Below, in pieces: positions 16,785 to 25,657 of a DNA stretch of 64,000 bases. Position numbers and translations under genes: made by a program. The notes below the pieces were generated by a model. The model made no database searches. It was not told the DNA's origin and saw nothing but the letters and a program-made list of their open reading frames with translations. Source of the DNA: Thalassotalea profundi (lineage in GTDB: Bacteria > Pseudomonadota > Gammaproteobacteria > Enterobacterales > Alteromonadaceae); assembly GCF_014653195.1 (NCBI RefSeq), contig NZ_BNAH01000016.1:1-64000 (forward strand), in the 5' to 3' direction. Each line of letters opens with the position of its first letter. Position 1 is the first letter of the stretch.

Positions 16785-19106
16785 ATGAAAAAAATTTTAC
16801 ATTGGATGGCTTTAACAGGGAGCGCTATTTCATTAGTCGCTTGTCAAAGTATTTCAAGCAATGGCAGTACCACTGCAAAAAGTACATTAATCACTCCACA
16901 ATTAACTATTGAAAAAATATATAAAGATAACAACTTCAGTTCTGATCATATTGGCCGCATTAGGTGGTTGGCTGATGGTTCAGGTTATACCGCAATAGAA
17001 GACTCTGCGACAAAAATCATCGATGATAACGGTGAAGAAAAAAGTCTAGGAAAAGATATTGTTGTCTATAATCCTGAAACGTTAGCCAAAAAGGTATTAA
17101 TAACTGCTGAGCAATTAATACCTGAAGGAGAAAACAAACCTTTAACAATCGATAATTATATTTGGTCTAACGATAGGCAAAAGTTACTTATTTATACCAA
17201 CAGCAAACGTGTATGGCGTTCCAATAGCCGAGGTGATTATTGGGTGTTAACGCTTGCCAATAATCAATTACATAAATTAGGTGGTCAATTAGCTAAACCT
17301 AGCACATTAATGTTTGCAAAATTTTCCTCTGATGCCACTAAAGTTGCTTATGTTTTTGAAAATAATATTTATGTTGAAGAAATCGATAAACCTAATAAAG
17401 ACAATACAATAAAACAATTAACCAAAGATGCTGGCAATGGCGTGATCAATGGATTATTTGATTGGGTTTACGAGGAAGAGTTTCAAATAAAGGACGGTTT
17501 TAGATGGAGTCCTGACGATAGTAAGATAGCCTACTGGCAACTTGACACCAAAGGCAGTAAAGATTTCATCATGATTAATAACACTGATGAACTTTACCCT
17601 ACAATAACTAAATTTCCTTACCCCAAAGTTGGAGAAACCAATGCCCTTGCCAAAGTCGGCATAGTCGATTTGAACACAGCAAAGACAGTTTGGAGCCAAT
17701 TACCTAATAACTCACGCGATATGTATATTCCTCGTATGAATTGGAGCGGTAATAGTGACGAAATATTAATACAACATTTAAATCGTAAGCAAGATACTAA
17801 CAATTTATATCTTACTAGCGCATCTACTGGTGAAGTAACAAAAATTTATACAGAAAAAGATGAATACTTTTTAGACGGTATTACTGATGCTAAGTGGATT
17901 GAAAATGGCCAATTCTTCATTTGGACAAGTGAAACGAGCGGCTGGCGTCATTTTTACAAAATATCACGAGACGGAAAAACCAAATTAGATTTAACACCAG
18001 GTCAATTTGATACCATCAGTATTGAAGCGGTAGATGAACAAAATGGCTGGCTATATTATATCGCTTCTCCTAAAAATGTATCTCAACGCTATTTGTTTAG
18101 AAGCCGATTAGACGCAAGTACTGTTAACCAAAAAATCACACCTAATTCATTTGCTGGTTCAAACAGTTATCAAATGTCTGAAGATGGTCAATGGGCGATA
18201 CATTCTTTTTCAACCTTTGATCGCCCCACACAAAAAAGTTTGATTAAAGTTGAAGGTCATCAACAAAAACACATGATGATGGACAACAAAGCATTAATTG
18301 AAAAATTAGCAAAACTTAATATCGCTAAAACCGAGTTTTTTCAAGTAGAAGCACAAGATGGTTTGGTACTTGATGGCTACATCACTCGCCCATATAACTT
18401 TGACCCAACAAAAAAATACCCTATTATTTTTTATGTTTATGGTGAAGCTTGGGGGCAAACAGTTCAAGACAGATGGAATGGTAATGCTTACCTTTGGAAT
18501 CAAATGTTAGCCGAACAAGGCTATATACTCGCTTCAATTGATAATCGAGGCACACGAGCACCCAAAGGCAGAGAATGGCGTAAACAAGTTTATGGTGCGA
18601 TTGGCGTGTTGTCTTCTAGGGATCAATCAGACGCGTTAATAGCCATGGCTAAACGCTGGAGTTACATAGACACTAATCGCGTTGGCATTTGGGGACACTC
18701 TGGTGGTGGCTCAATGACACTTAACATGATGTTTCGTTACCCTGAGCAATATCATGTAGGTATTTCATTAGCCCCCGTACCTGATCAAAAGCTATACGAC
18801 ACCATTTATCAAGAGCGCTATTCAGGCCTACTTCCAGAATATGAAGAAGGCTATAAACAAGGCTCACCTATAACACATGCTAAAAACCTACAGGGTAAGT
18901 TATTGTTAATACACGGTACCGGTGATGACAATGTTCATTATCAGGGTACCGAACGCTTAATTAACGAATTAGTTAAACACAATCGTCAATTTGATTTTAT
19001 GTCATACCCCAATAGAACTCATGGTATTAAAGAAGGAGAGGGTACAACGTTGCATTTGAAAACGATGATGACAGAATACTTTAACGATAACTTAATGAAT
19101 AAATAA
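16785..19106 (+). CDS. Dipeptidyl peptidase IV-like S9 serine peptidase, lipoprotein
   Basis: A secreted or envelope-anchored prolyl oligopeptidase-family enzyme that probably removes X-Pro dipeptides. A lipobox (SLVAC) near residue 20 suggests lipidation. An N-terminal DPP-IV beta-propeller follows (about 80-520, with WVYEEEF carrying the glutamates that bind the substrate N terminus), then the alpha/beta-hydrolase domain. The catalytic triad is visible as S639 in GHSGGGS, the aspartate in HGTGDDN near 714, and H746 in NRTHGI. The 773 residues are typical. It is monocistronic, ending in a strong terminator at 19153-19174. Confidence 0.9.
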   Translation: MKKILHWMALTGSAISLVACQSISSNGSTTAKSTLITPQLTIEKIYKDNNFSSDHIGRIRWLADGSGYTAIEDSATKIIDDNGEEKSLGKDIVVYNPETLAKKVLITAEQLIPEGENKPLTIDNYIWSNDRQKLLIYTNSKRVWRSNSRGDYWVLTLANNQLHKLGGQLAKPSTLMFAKFSSDATKVAYVFENNIYVEEIDKPNKDNTIKQLTKDAGNGVINGLFDWVYEEEFQIKDGFRWSPDDSKIAYWQLDTKGSKDFIMINNTDELYPTITKFPYPKVGETNALAKVGIVDLNTAKTVWSQLPNNSRDMYIPRMNWSGNSDEILIQHLNRKQDTNNLYLTSASTGEVTKIYTEKDEYFLDGITDAKWIENGQFFIWTSETSGWRHFYKISRDGKTKLDLTPGQFDTISIEAVDEQNGWLYYIASPKNVSQRYLFRSRLDASTVNQKITPNSFAGSNSYQMSEDGQWAIHSFSTFDRPTQKSLIKVEGHQQKHMMMDNKALIEKLAKLNIAKTEFFQVEAQDGLVLDGYITRPYNFDPTKKYPIIFYVYGEAWGQTVQDRWNGNAYLWNQMLAEQGYILASIDNRGTRAPKGREWRKQVYGAIGVLSSRDQSDALIAMAKRWSYIDTNRVGIWGHSGGGSMTLNMMFRYPEQYHVGISLAPVPDQKLYDTIYQERYSGLLPEYEEGYKQGSPITHAKNLQGKLLLIHGTGDDNVHYQGTERLINELVKHNRQFDFMSYPNRTHGIKEGEGTTLHLKTMMTEYFNDNLMNK

Positions 19107-19152
19107 AATAGTAGCTCTAAATGTTACTTGAATAAAATTATTCACCCTTTTT

Positions 19153-19174
19153 AAAGCCTGCAATTGCAGGCTTT
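19153..19174 (+). terminator. Rho-independent terminator of the DPP-IV-like gene
   Basis: The 9-bp stem AAAGCCTGC/GCAGGCTTT with an AATT loop is followed by a run of T, 46 nt after the stop codon. Confidence 0.88.
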
Positions 19175-19341
19175 TTTTTATCTCATTGAAAGTTAGTGTA
19201 ATTCACCAATTAATTATCCATTTCATCATTAGAATATTTTTATTAAAAATTAACTCATTGAGAAATAAAATAAAAAATATATTGGCGTTATCTTTGCTAT
19301 ATCTAATATAACAATAGTGTGATAACGATTTAGGAGTTTAC

Positions 19342-19683
19342 ATGAGACGTGAATTAGAAGATGAATTATTCGGCCAAGAACCAACGACAGAAAAAACATG
19401 GAAAAATTTTGGGATTTGGCAGCGCGGACTTGCCATGTTGTTATTTGGCTTTATCGGAGGATTCGCTCGATTCTTTATTACCTTAATCTCTATTTTTCAG
19501 TTTATTACCTTACTATTTACTAGTAAGCCTAATCGCCAATTATTAAAGCTAGGCCAAAGTTTAAATACTTATATCTATCAAATTAATCAATTTCTAACAG
19601 TAAATACTGAAAAACATCCATTTCCATTTGCTGATTGGCCTGATGGCAATACCAGTCAAGTACCTCCATCGGAACACGTATAA
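19342..19683 (+). CDS. DUF4389 family membrane protein
   Basis: 113 residues. A charged N terminus (MRRELEDELFGQE) is followed by two adjacent hydrophobic segments, about 32-52 and 55-70 (LAMLLFGFIGGFARFFITLISIFQFITLLF). An amphipathic stretch, QLLKLGQSLNTYIYQINQFLT, and a cytoplasmic PFPFADWPDG tail complete it. This pattern matches DUF4389 lipid-biosynthesis-associated/membrane proteins common in gammaproteobacteria, whose function is unknown. A GGAG-type site precedes the ATG. It ends at a bidirectional terminator shared with efp. Confidence 0.75.
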   Translation: MRRELEDELFGQEPTTEKTWKNFGIWQRGLAMLLFGFIGGFARFFITLISIFQFITLLFTSKPNRQLLKLGQSLNTYIYQINQFLTVNTEKHPFPFADWPDGNTSQVPPSEHV

Positions 19684-19703
19684 GGACAATACACTAAGCA
19701 TAA

Positions 19704-19727
19704 AAAAGCTCACATAAGTGAGCTTTT
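19704..19727. terminator. Bidirectional terminator between the DUF4389 gene and efp
   Basis: The 10-bp stem AAAAGCTCAC/GTGAGCTTTT has a 4-nt loop and A/T-rich flanks on both sides. It sits between two convergent genes. Confidence 0.85.
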
Positions 19728-19755
19728 AATTTTATTTTATTTACAAAATAAAAAT

Positions 19756-20325
19756 TTATTTGCCACCACGAGAAACGTAATCGCCAGTACGCGTATCAAC
19801 TTTCACTATTTCACCAATTTGAACAAATAATGGTACACGTACTACGGCGCCAGTAACTAATGTAGCTGGTTTACCGCCGGTGCCCGCTGTATCACCTTTC
19901 AAGCCTGGATCTGTTTCAGTGATTTCTAATTCAACAAAATTAGGAGGTGTTACTGAAATAGGGTTGCCATTCCAGAATGTTATGGTGCACATATCACCTT
20001 CTTTTAACCATTTAACGTTATCACCTACCGCTTTTTCATCAGCTGCGACTTGCTCAAAGGTCTCATTATTCATAAAATGCCAGAATTCGCCATCGGCATA
20101 TAAATAAGCAAGGTCTGTATCCATTACGTCAGCACCTTCGCATGAGTCGCCTGATTTAAAGGTTTTCTCTAGCACTTTGCCTGAAATAAGTTTACGAATT
20201 TTAACGCGATTAAACGCTTGGCCTTTACCTGGTTTTACAATTTCGTTTTCTAAAATGTTACATGGTTCGCCATCGATCATTAATTTAAGACCGTTTTTGA
20301 ATTGGTTTGTACTAAAAGTTGCCAT
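19756..20325 (-). CDS. efp: Elongation factor P
   Basis: EF-P enters the ribosomal E site and relieves stalling at polyproline stretches. The KOW-like N-terminal domain carries K34 in KPGKGQAF, the lysine that EpmA/EpmB beta-lysylate. The two OB domains follow (VMDTDLAYLYADGEFWHFM; the conserved end is GEIVKVDTRTGDYVSRGGK). 189 residues. Only 35 bp separate it from the divergent epmB, so the two promoters must overlap. Confidence 0.97.
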   Translation of the reverse strand: MATFSTNQFKNGLKLMIDGEPCNILENEIVKPGKGQAFNRVKIRKLISGKVLEKTFKSGDSCEGADVMDTDLAYLYADGEFWHFMNNETFEQVAADEKAVGDNVKWLKEGDMCTITFWNGNPISVTPPNFVELEITETDPGLKGDTAGTGGKPATLVTGAVVRVPLFVQIGEIVKVDTRTGDYVSRGGK

Positions 20326-20360
20326 AAATTTTTCTCTTAATTGTTAACAGAGAGCTTAAC

Positions 20361-21389
20361 TTGAATGTTGAAATGCCGCAGATAATAACCCAAATCAGCA
20401 CTAATTTGCACACTTCTTGGCAAAAAGAATTAGCAAATGTAGTAACTGACCCTAAACTGCTACTCAAGATGTTAGCAATTGAGCCAGACAACTACTTGCA
20501 ACACTTTAAAGCAAGAAGCCTTTTTCCTGTACGTGTACCTCGTCCATTTATCGAAAAAATGAAGCGCGGTGACATCAATGATCCCCTCTTAAAGCAAGTA
20601 ATGCCGTTATCACAAGAATTTACAATGACCGAAGGATTTAGCCCAGATCCTTTAGACGAACACGATACTGTCGCTGAAGGCTTGCTACATAAATATAAAC
20701 ATCGTGTGTTAATGATTGTAAAAGCAGGTTGTGCCATAAATTGTCGTTATTGTTTTAGACGCCACTTTCCCTATCAAGATAACAGTCCGAATAAGAAACG
20801 TTGGGAAGCCGCACTGACCTATATCAATCAGCACCAAGAGATAAATGAAGTTATCTTTAGTGGGGGTGATCCATTGATGGCAAATGATGAACACTTACAA
20901 TGGTTAATACATCAAATAGAAGCAATTAGTCATGTCAAACGCTTGCGTATCCATACGCGTTTACCTGTAGTGATACCACAAAGAATAACCAAAAAACTTA
21001 TAGAAATGCTCAAAGCAAGTCGTTTAAAAACAACAATGGTATTACATCTTAACCATGCCAATGAGATTGATCACTTTTTTATTAATGCAATAAATTTGCT
21101 GATTGAAGCTCGAATTCCATTATTTAGCCAGAGTGTATTACTTAAAGGGATTAACGATGAAGCTAAAGTACTATGTCAGCTAAGTGAGCAATTGTTTGAT
21201 AATGGCATTCAGCCTTATTATTTACACATGTTCGATAAAGTACAAGGCGCTGCCCACTTTGAAGTAGAAGAAGATAAAGCAATAGCTATTGCCAAGGAAA
21301 TGATGGCGACTCTACCAGGTTTTTTAATGCCCAAGCTGGTAAGAGAAATTTCAGGCGAAACTAACAAAACTCCCATCAATTTGGCATAA
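20361..21389 (+). CDS. epmB: EF-P beta-lysylation protein (lysine 2,3-aminomutase-like)
   Basis: A radical SAM enzyme that converts alpha-lysine to beta-lysine for attachment to EF-P by EpmA. The cluster motif is in AGCAINCRYCFRRHFPY. Other conserved blocks are VIFSGGDPLMANDEHL, LRIHTRLPVVIPQRIT, QSVLLKGIND and PYYLHMFDKVQGAAHFE. A TTG start at 20361 has GAGAG 6 nt upstream and gives 342 residues, equal to E. coli EpmB. The ATG at 20373 is the alternative. It diverges from efp, and no epmA is in the window. Confidence 0.94.
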   Translation: MNVEMPQIITQISTNLHTSWQKELANVVTDPKLLLKMLAIEPDNYLQHFKARSLFPVRVPRPFIEKMKRGDINDPLLKQVMPLSQEFTMTEGFSPDPLDEHDTVAEGLLHKYKHRVLMIVKAGCAINCRYCFRRHFPYQDNSPNKKRWEAALTYINQHQEINEVIFSGGDPLMANDEHLQWLIHQIEAISHVKRLRIHTRLPVVIPQRITKKLIEMLKASRLKTTMVLHLNHANEIDHFFINAINLLIEARIPLFSQSVLLKGINDEAKVLCQLSEQLFDNGIQPYYLHMFDKVQGAAHFEVEEDKAIAIAKEMMATLPGFLMPKLVREISGETNKTPINLA

Positions 21390-21420
21390 TAGCCACAACA
21401 AAAAGTAATTAAGTATTTTT

Positions 21421-21723
21421 ATGACCGCAACTGTAAACCAACAACTACTTGATAATATTTCTATTATCCTAAAAAAATCACTGGCAGCCGATGCAACGCT
21501 GGCTGATTTACGTGAAAAAAAAATGGCCGGATTCGAGGCTATTTTTAAAAAAGATGCAGGCTTTAACAGCACTGCCAATACTTTTCAGCCCTATGTAGAA
21601 GAGGTCGCAGACGATTTATTAAAGTGGCAACAAACACAAGATCAACATTTACTGATATCACTCGTAAAAAAAATCGAACAGTTGTTCACTGTTCTAGGAA
21701 GTTTTGAACAAAGTTATAAATAA
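21421..21723 (+). CDS. Small conserved hypothetical protein
   Basis: 100 residues, soluble and mainly helical (NQQLLDNISIILKKSL, ATLADLREKKMAGFEAIF, YVEEVADDLLKWQ, LISLVKKIEQLFTVLGSF). It begins 31 nt after epmB on the same strand and is probably cotranscribed, ending at a terminator at 21750. No domain or catalytic motif is recognised. Any link to EF-P modification would be inference from position only. Confidence 0.6.
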   Translation: MTATVNQQLLDNISIILKKSLAADATLADLREKKMAGFEAIFKKDAGFNSTANTFQPYVEEVADDLLKWQQTQDQHLLISLVKKIEQLFTVLGSFEQSYK

Positions 21724-21749
21724 ACATTATTTAAACGCTATAAATTAAA

Positions 21750-21774
21750 AACGCCGCTATATTATTGCGGCGTT
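21750..21774. terminator. Bidirectional terminator between convergent genes
   Basis: The 8-bp GC-rich stem AACGCCGC/GCGGCGTT has a 9-nt loop. It lies 26 nt after the small hypothetical gene and 3 nt before the DUF3016 stop. Confidence 0.75.
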
Positions 21775-21777
21775 ATA

Positions 21778-22278
21778 CTATTTCACTGTGAACTCACTAA
21801 ATGTTTCTTTAAACCAATCATCTAGCATTGCTTTCTCATAAGACAAGCTCGAATTATTATATTTCATTGAGTTACGCATCATAAAATTCATATCTTTTAA
21901 GTTTACGCTGTCTTCAAGAATTACTTGCTTATCGGCTGATAATAATTGATAAGAAAACTCAATTCTCGGAGCGAAAATATCCTTAATAATACGGATTTGG
22001 TTTATGCCACCAATATGAACATCGCCAGCTAAATCAAGGTCATTAACGATAATTTTTAATGTGTTATTTTCAGGTAATGCTTTTGCAAGCTTATTGAAAT
22101 GTTTCTCTAAATTTGAAAATGTGGTTTTCTTAAATTTCTTATTATTACCATTGCCTGCATATACATCTCGATATTTATCAGAGTCTTGCCAAGTAACATC
22201 AACTTCCGCCGCATTAACATTGGGTAAGAGAGCGAAAAGAGGAAGAAATAAAACAAATGTAAAAATCATATTTTTCAT
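21778..22278 (-). CDS. DUF3016 domain periplasmic protein
   Basis: 166 residues with a signal peptide (MKNMIFTFVLFLPLFALLPNVNA, cleaved near 23). The mature part, AEVDVTWQDSDKYRDVYAGNG, continues as in the DUF3016 family of gammaproteobacteria. It has a LKIIVNDLDLAGDVHIGGINQIRI core and a C-terminal SYEKAMLDDWFKETF motif. The family has no known function and is predicted periplasmic. It is monocistronic. Confidence 0.78.
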   Translation of the reverse strand: MKNMIFTFVLFLPLFALLPNVNAAEVDVTWQDSDKYRDVYAGNGNNKKFKKTTFSNLEKHFNKLAKALPENNTLKIIVNDLDLAGDVHIGGINQIRIIKDIFAPRIEFSYQLLSADKQVILEDSVNLKDMNFMMRNSMKYNNSSLSYEKAMLDDWFKETFSEFTVK

Positions 22279-22636
22279 AATGTTGCCTCAATAACGTTAG
22301 CTTTAAATTGAATTGATCAAATAATTCTCTAACAAGTAATACTACTTTAACATTGTTAGCATGAATTTAAACTGAACACTTAATATCAACCATGAACCTA
22401 TAAATTAAATAATTAAAAATAACATCACTTTCAATCAATGAGCATACCCGCCCTGAAGTACTCTAATGACCTTTTGATATACTCACTTTTACTATAATTA
22501 TTACACATTAAAAAAGTAAGGCTTGATAACGATTGGTTACAAAAGAAAGTGCTAATAAAAATTATCTTTATATTTACCTTTACAATTTATTGATATGTTA
22601 TAACATATCAATAAATTGTAAATTAACGTAATCACA
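22279..22636. other. 358-bp intergenic region upstream of the zinc locus
   Basis: The region lies between divergent genes, DUF3016 to the left and the COG0523 GTPase to the right. It is AT-rich with no credible reading frame. Its only strong feature is the 44-bp palindrome at 22579-22622. Confidence 0.6.
22579..22622. promoter_or_regulatory. 44-bp perfect palindrome, probable Zur operator
   Basis: The two 22-bp halves are exact reverse complements (22579-22600 and 22601-22622). The core, TGATATGTTATAACATATCA, resembles Zur boxes, which contain ATGTTAT/ATAACAT half-sites. It ends 14 nt before the COG0523 gene start, so bound repressor would block the promoter or transcription start. A Zur-type repressor is encoded in the same operon. 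Binding is inferred. Confidence 0.75.
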
Positions 22637-23842
22637 ATGATTAAAGAAAAGTTACCAGTTACTGTATTGTCAGGCTTCCTTGGGGCAGGAAAAACAACTG
22701 TGCTCAGCCATATTATTAATAACCGCCAAGATAAAAAGGTTGCTGTTATTGTCAATGATATGAGTGAAATAAATATTGACGCTGCATTTGTTAAAAATGA
22801 AGTTTCACTTAACCGTGGTAATGAAAAACTGGTAGAAATGAGTAATGGATGCATTTGCTGCACATTACGTGAAGATCTTTTGTTAGAAATAAAAAAATTA
22901 GCTAAAGAAGGTCGGTTTGATAATCTTGTAATTGAATCAACAGGTATCTCAGAGCCACTACCTATAGCTGAAACTTTCACCTTTTCTGATGAAAATGGCG
23001 TATCACTATCGGATGTCGCGACTTTAGATACCATGGTAACGGTTGTAGATGCGGTAAATTTTTTGAAAGACTACGAAGAAGCACAGTATTTACAAAATAC
23101 AACTGAATCACTCGGTGATGAAGACGATCGAAATGTATCGGACTTACTCATCGACCAAGTTGAATTTGCAGATGTTCTCCTTATCAGTAAAACAGACTTA
23201 GTCACATCAACTGAAATTAAAAAGTTAACCGCGATTCTTAAAGTGCTTAATACACGCGCTAAAGTCATCCCCATTTCTTCAGGCAATGTTAATATTGAGG
23301 CAGTATTAAACACAGGGCTTTTTAATTTTGAAGAAGCAGAGCAAGCTCCCGGCTGGCTCAAAGAAATGCGTGGTGAACATATTCCAGAAGCAGAAGAATA
23401 CGGGATTAGCACCTTTAACTATATTGCACGTAAACCTTTTCATCCTGAAAAGATTTACCATTTTCTTCATAGCACTGAACAATTCGGCAAATTAATACGT
23501 TCAAAGGGCTATTTTTGGTTAGCATCTCGCCCACAGTTCTGCGGTCAATGGAGCCAAGCTGGTGGTATAGCACATTATGGTTTCGCGGGCATGTTTTGGA
23601 AGTCAGTCCCTCAGAATGAGTGGCCAGTTGATCAAGAGTCACTTACTGAAATACAAAAGAAATGGGTTGAGCCTTTTGGAGATATGCGTCAAGAGTTGGT
23701 CTTTATTGGACAACAATTAAATCACGTTAAAATGATTAATGAACTTAATGCCTGCTTACTTACTGAAGACGAGATATTAAGAGGTAAAGAGTATTGGAAA
23801 ACATTAAACGATCCCTTTCCTAAATGGGGAGAGAATGCATGA
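22637..23842 (+). CDS. COG0523/CobW-family GTPase, putative zinc metallochaperone
   Basis: A G3E GTPase with Walker A (GFLGAGKTTVLSHI), the metal-binding CxCC motif (NGCICCTLREDLL), a switch region (IESTGISEPLPIAETF), the base-recognition SKTDL and a C-terminal CobW_C domain (about 270-390). Members with a Zur site upstream are thought to deliver zinc to essential proteins under scarcity (ZigA/ZagA/YeiR-like). 401 residues. No Shine-Dalgarno precedes the ATG. A long palindrome lies 14 nt upstream. It is the first gene of a five- or six-gene run, and the next gene overlaps its stop. Confidence 0.88.
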   Translation: MIKEKLPVTVLSGFLGAGKTTVLSHIINNRQDKKVAVIVNDMSEINIDAAFVKNEVSLNRGNEKLVEMSNGCICCTLREDLLLEIKKLAKEGRFDNLVIESTGISEPLPIAETFTFSDENGVSLSDVATLDTMVTVVDAVNFLKDYEEAQYLQNTTESLGDEDDRNVSDLLIDQVEFADVLLISKTDLVTSTEIKKLTAILKVLNTRAKVIPISSGNVNIEAVLNTGLFNFEEAEQAPGWLKEMRGEHIPEAEEYGISTFNYIARKPFHPEKIYHFLHSTEQFGKLIRSKGYFWLASRPQFCGQWSQAGGIAHYGFAGMFWKSVPQNEWPVDQESLTEIQKKWVEPFGDMRQELVFIGQQLNHVKMINELNACLLTEDEILRGKEYWKTLNDPFPKWGENA

Positions 23843-24516
23843 TCAGCGACATTATCCCCCTTCATACTAAGACACCAGAAACAAAACAAAGTGCTGTATG
23901 TGATACCAGCCCATGTGTGCTCAGTAAAATTTATCAAAAGCATACCAATATAGCGACGTGGGAACGTAAACTTTCTAGTGATTTAATGACGGCTGTTGAA
24001 GAATTTTTAGCATGTAATAAAACAAAAACATCAGTATTAGTAGTAACCCCAGAAACTACCGAAGGTGTGTTGTGTGATACTTTTGGAGATGATAATACTA
24101 CCAAAGCATTAAGGGAAGATATTGCCCTGTTAGTTGATATGTTTTGCTACTTATTTGAATTAAAAGAAGCGGGATTAAGATTAACCATACTTGAGCGTGC
24201 TATGTGTCCAAGTTTTCATTTTGATCGTATTCCCTGTCGTTTAGTCACCACATATAAAGGTGTTGCTACACAGTGGCTAAATAATGATGTAATAGATCGT
24301 TCGAAGTTAGGTGCAGGTAATCAAGGGAAGACTGATGAAAAATCAGGCCTTTTCAACTCTCTTAATGATATTAATCAACTTGGTGAAGGAGATGTCGCAC
24401 TATTAAAAGGTGAACATTGGTACGAAAATGAAGGTGCGGGCTTAGTTCATCGCTCTCCCGCGCTTGCTAAAGGAGAGCGTAGATTACTCTTAACATTAGA
24501 CTTTATCTCTAGTTAG
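23839..24516 (+). CDS. DUF1826 domain protein
   Basis: 225 residues, cytoplasmic, matching DUF1826, a family often found beside or fused to COG0523 GTPases. Conserved-looking blocks are NIATWERKL, FCYLFELKEAGLRLTILERAMCPSFHFDRIPCRLVTTYKG, TQWL and ALLKGEHWYENEGAGLVHRSP, rich in H and C that could bind metal. The ATG at 23839 overlaps the GTPase stop (ATGA) and follows GGAGAG, so translation is coupled. Its biochemical role is unknown. A function in zinc homeostasis is inferred from context. Confidence 0.82.
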   Translation: MISDIIPLHTKTPETKQSAVCDTSPCVLSKIYQKHTNIATWERKLSSDLMTAVEEFLACNKTKTSVLVVTPETTEGVLCDTFGDDNTTKALREDIALLVDMFCYLFELKEAGLRLTILERAMCPSFHFDRIPCRLVTTYKGVATQWLNNDVIDRSKLGAGNQGKTDEKSGLFNSLNDINQLGEGDVALLKGEHWYENEGAGLVHRSPALAKGERRLLLTLDFISS

Positions 24517-24530
24517 CTAATGGCTTTATA

Positions 24531-25136
24531 ATGAAAAAAAGCTTAAATAACCTAATTTACATAGTTATCTTATTGACAAGTTTATTTCTGCATAATCGCA
24601 GCCTGTCAAAAGCTAATTCAGAGTTCAGTTCTCATACTCATGGTATATCAGAGTTAACCATCGCAATTGAAAATCAATGGCTGGAAATTGAAATAATCTC
24701 CCCAGCGATCAATATTGTAGGGTTTGAGCATAAGGCCATAACAGAAACAGAGTTGGCCGCAGTAAAAAATTCAGCCTCTCTGTTAAGTAAGCATGAACAT
24801 ATTTTTATATTTACTGGGGGAAACTGCGTAATAAACAATCAAACTATTAATATGTCGAGTATAGCTCCAAATATGCCGTCAGGCGATAGTAAACACTTAC
24901 ATTCACATAAAAACAACAATGAATATAAAACTCATCATCACCAAAATACGGATCATGGGGAAGTTATAGCAAATTATCGTTACCACTGTAAAAAATCATC
25001 AACTTTGTCAGCTATCACTGTTAAAGTATTTGACCTATTTGTAGGTATTAGCCAAATAAATACTGTTTGGATTACCGAAAATCAACAAGGTTCTGTCATA
25101 CTTAACCCTACTAACAAAGTTATTAATTTGAGGTGA
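24531..25136 (+). CDS. ZrgA-like zinc-binding periplasmic protein (DUF2796)
   Basis: The N terminus is a signal peptide (MKKSLNNLIYIVILLTSLFLHNRSLSKA). The mature protein begins with the family motif SHTHGISELTIAIE, has FEHKAITETE in the middle, and contains a His-rich metal-binding loop at about 122-146 (HLHSHK...THHHQNTDHGE). This is the DUF2796 family, to which V. cholerae ZrgA, the periplasmic component of a second zinc uptake system, belongs. 201 residues. It lies 14 nt after DUF1826, and its stop overlaps the Zur ribosome binding site. The ABC components are probably the pair at 27166-29083. Confidence 0.85.
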   Translation: MKKSLNNLIYIVILLTSLFLHNRSLSKANSEFSSHTHGISELTIAIENQWLEIEIISPAINIVGFEHKAITETELAAVKNSASLLSKHEHIFIFTGGNCVINNQTINMSSIAPNMPSGDSKHLHSHKNNNEYKTHHHQNTDHGEVIANYRYHCKKSSTLSAITVKVFDLFVGISQINTVWITENQQGSVILNPTNKVINLR

Positions 25137-25141
25137 AAACA

Positions 25142-25603
25142 ATGAACAACGTGAACACTATTCTCGAACATGCCGAAAATTCATGCAAAAGCCATGGGGC
25201 ACGCTTAACGGCTAAAAGAAAGCTGGTATTGTCTTCACTTATTCAATCAGAGAAAGCGCTATCAGCGTATGACGTTATAGACTTATGCAAACAAGAATAT
25301 AATGAGAGTATTCCAGCCATGTCTGTGTATCGTATTTTAGAGTTTTTAGAAACAGAGAAACTTGTCCATAAACTAAAGTTAGCTAATAAATATGTCGCTT
25401 GTTCTCATATTTCTTGTGGACATGCCCATGGTGTTCCACAGTTTTTAATTTGTGGCAAGTGTGATCTAGTTAAAGAGATTAGTATAAAAAGCTCAACAAT
25501 GTCCGAGCTTAAAAATGATGTTGAGTATGCAGGTTTTCAATTAGCGAGTCCGCAATTAGAAATGAATTGTATATGTAATAATTGTGTAGAAAACGCAGCT
25601 TAA
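25142..25603 (+). CDS. zur: Zinc uptake regulator, Fur family
   Basis: A Fur-family winged-helix repressor. The N-terminal helix-turn-helix includes RLTAKRKLVLSSLI and MSVYRILEFLETEKLVHKL. The dimerisation domain has a histidine/cysteine-rich metal site (CSHISCGHAHGVPQF), CGKC and a C-terminal CICNNC, the structural zinc site expected in Zur. The ATG at 25142 has AGGTGA 5 nt upstream, overlapping the stop of the ZrgA-like gene, and gives 153 residues. Being inside a zinc operon with palindromic operators, it is probably autoregulated and represses under zinc sufficiency. Confidence 0.88.
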   Translation: MNNVNTILEHAENSCKSHGARLTAKRKLVLSSLIQSEKALSAYDVIDLCKQEYNESIPAMSVYRILEFLETEKLVHKLKLANKYVACSHISCGHAHGVPQFLICGKCDLVKEISIKSSTMSELKNDVEYAGFQLASPQLEMNCICNNCVENAA

Positions 25604-25657
25604 ATCGTTAAAAAATTCAGTTTAATATTTAATTATCACTGTAAGTTAAGGAAATAA

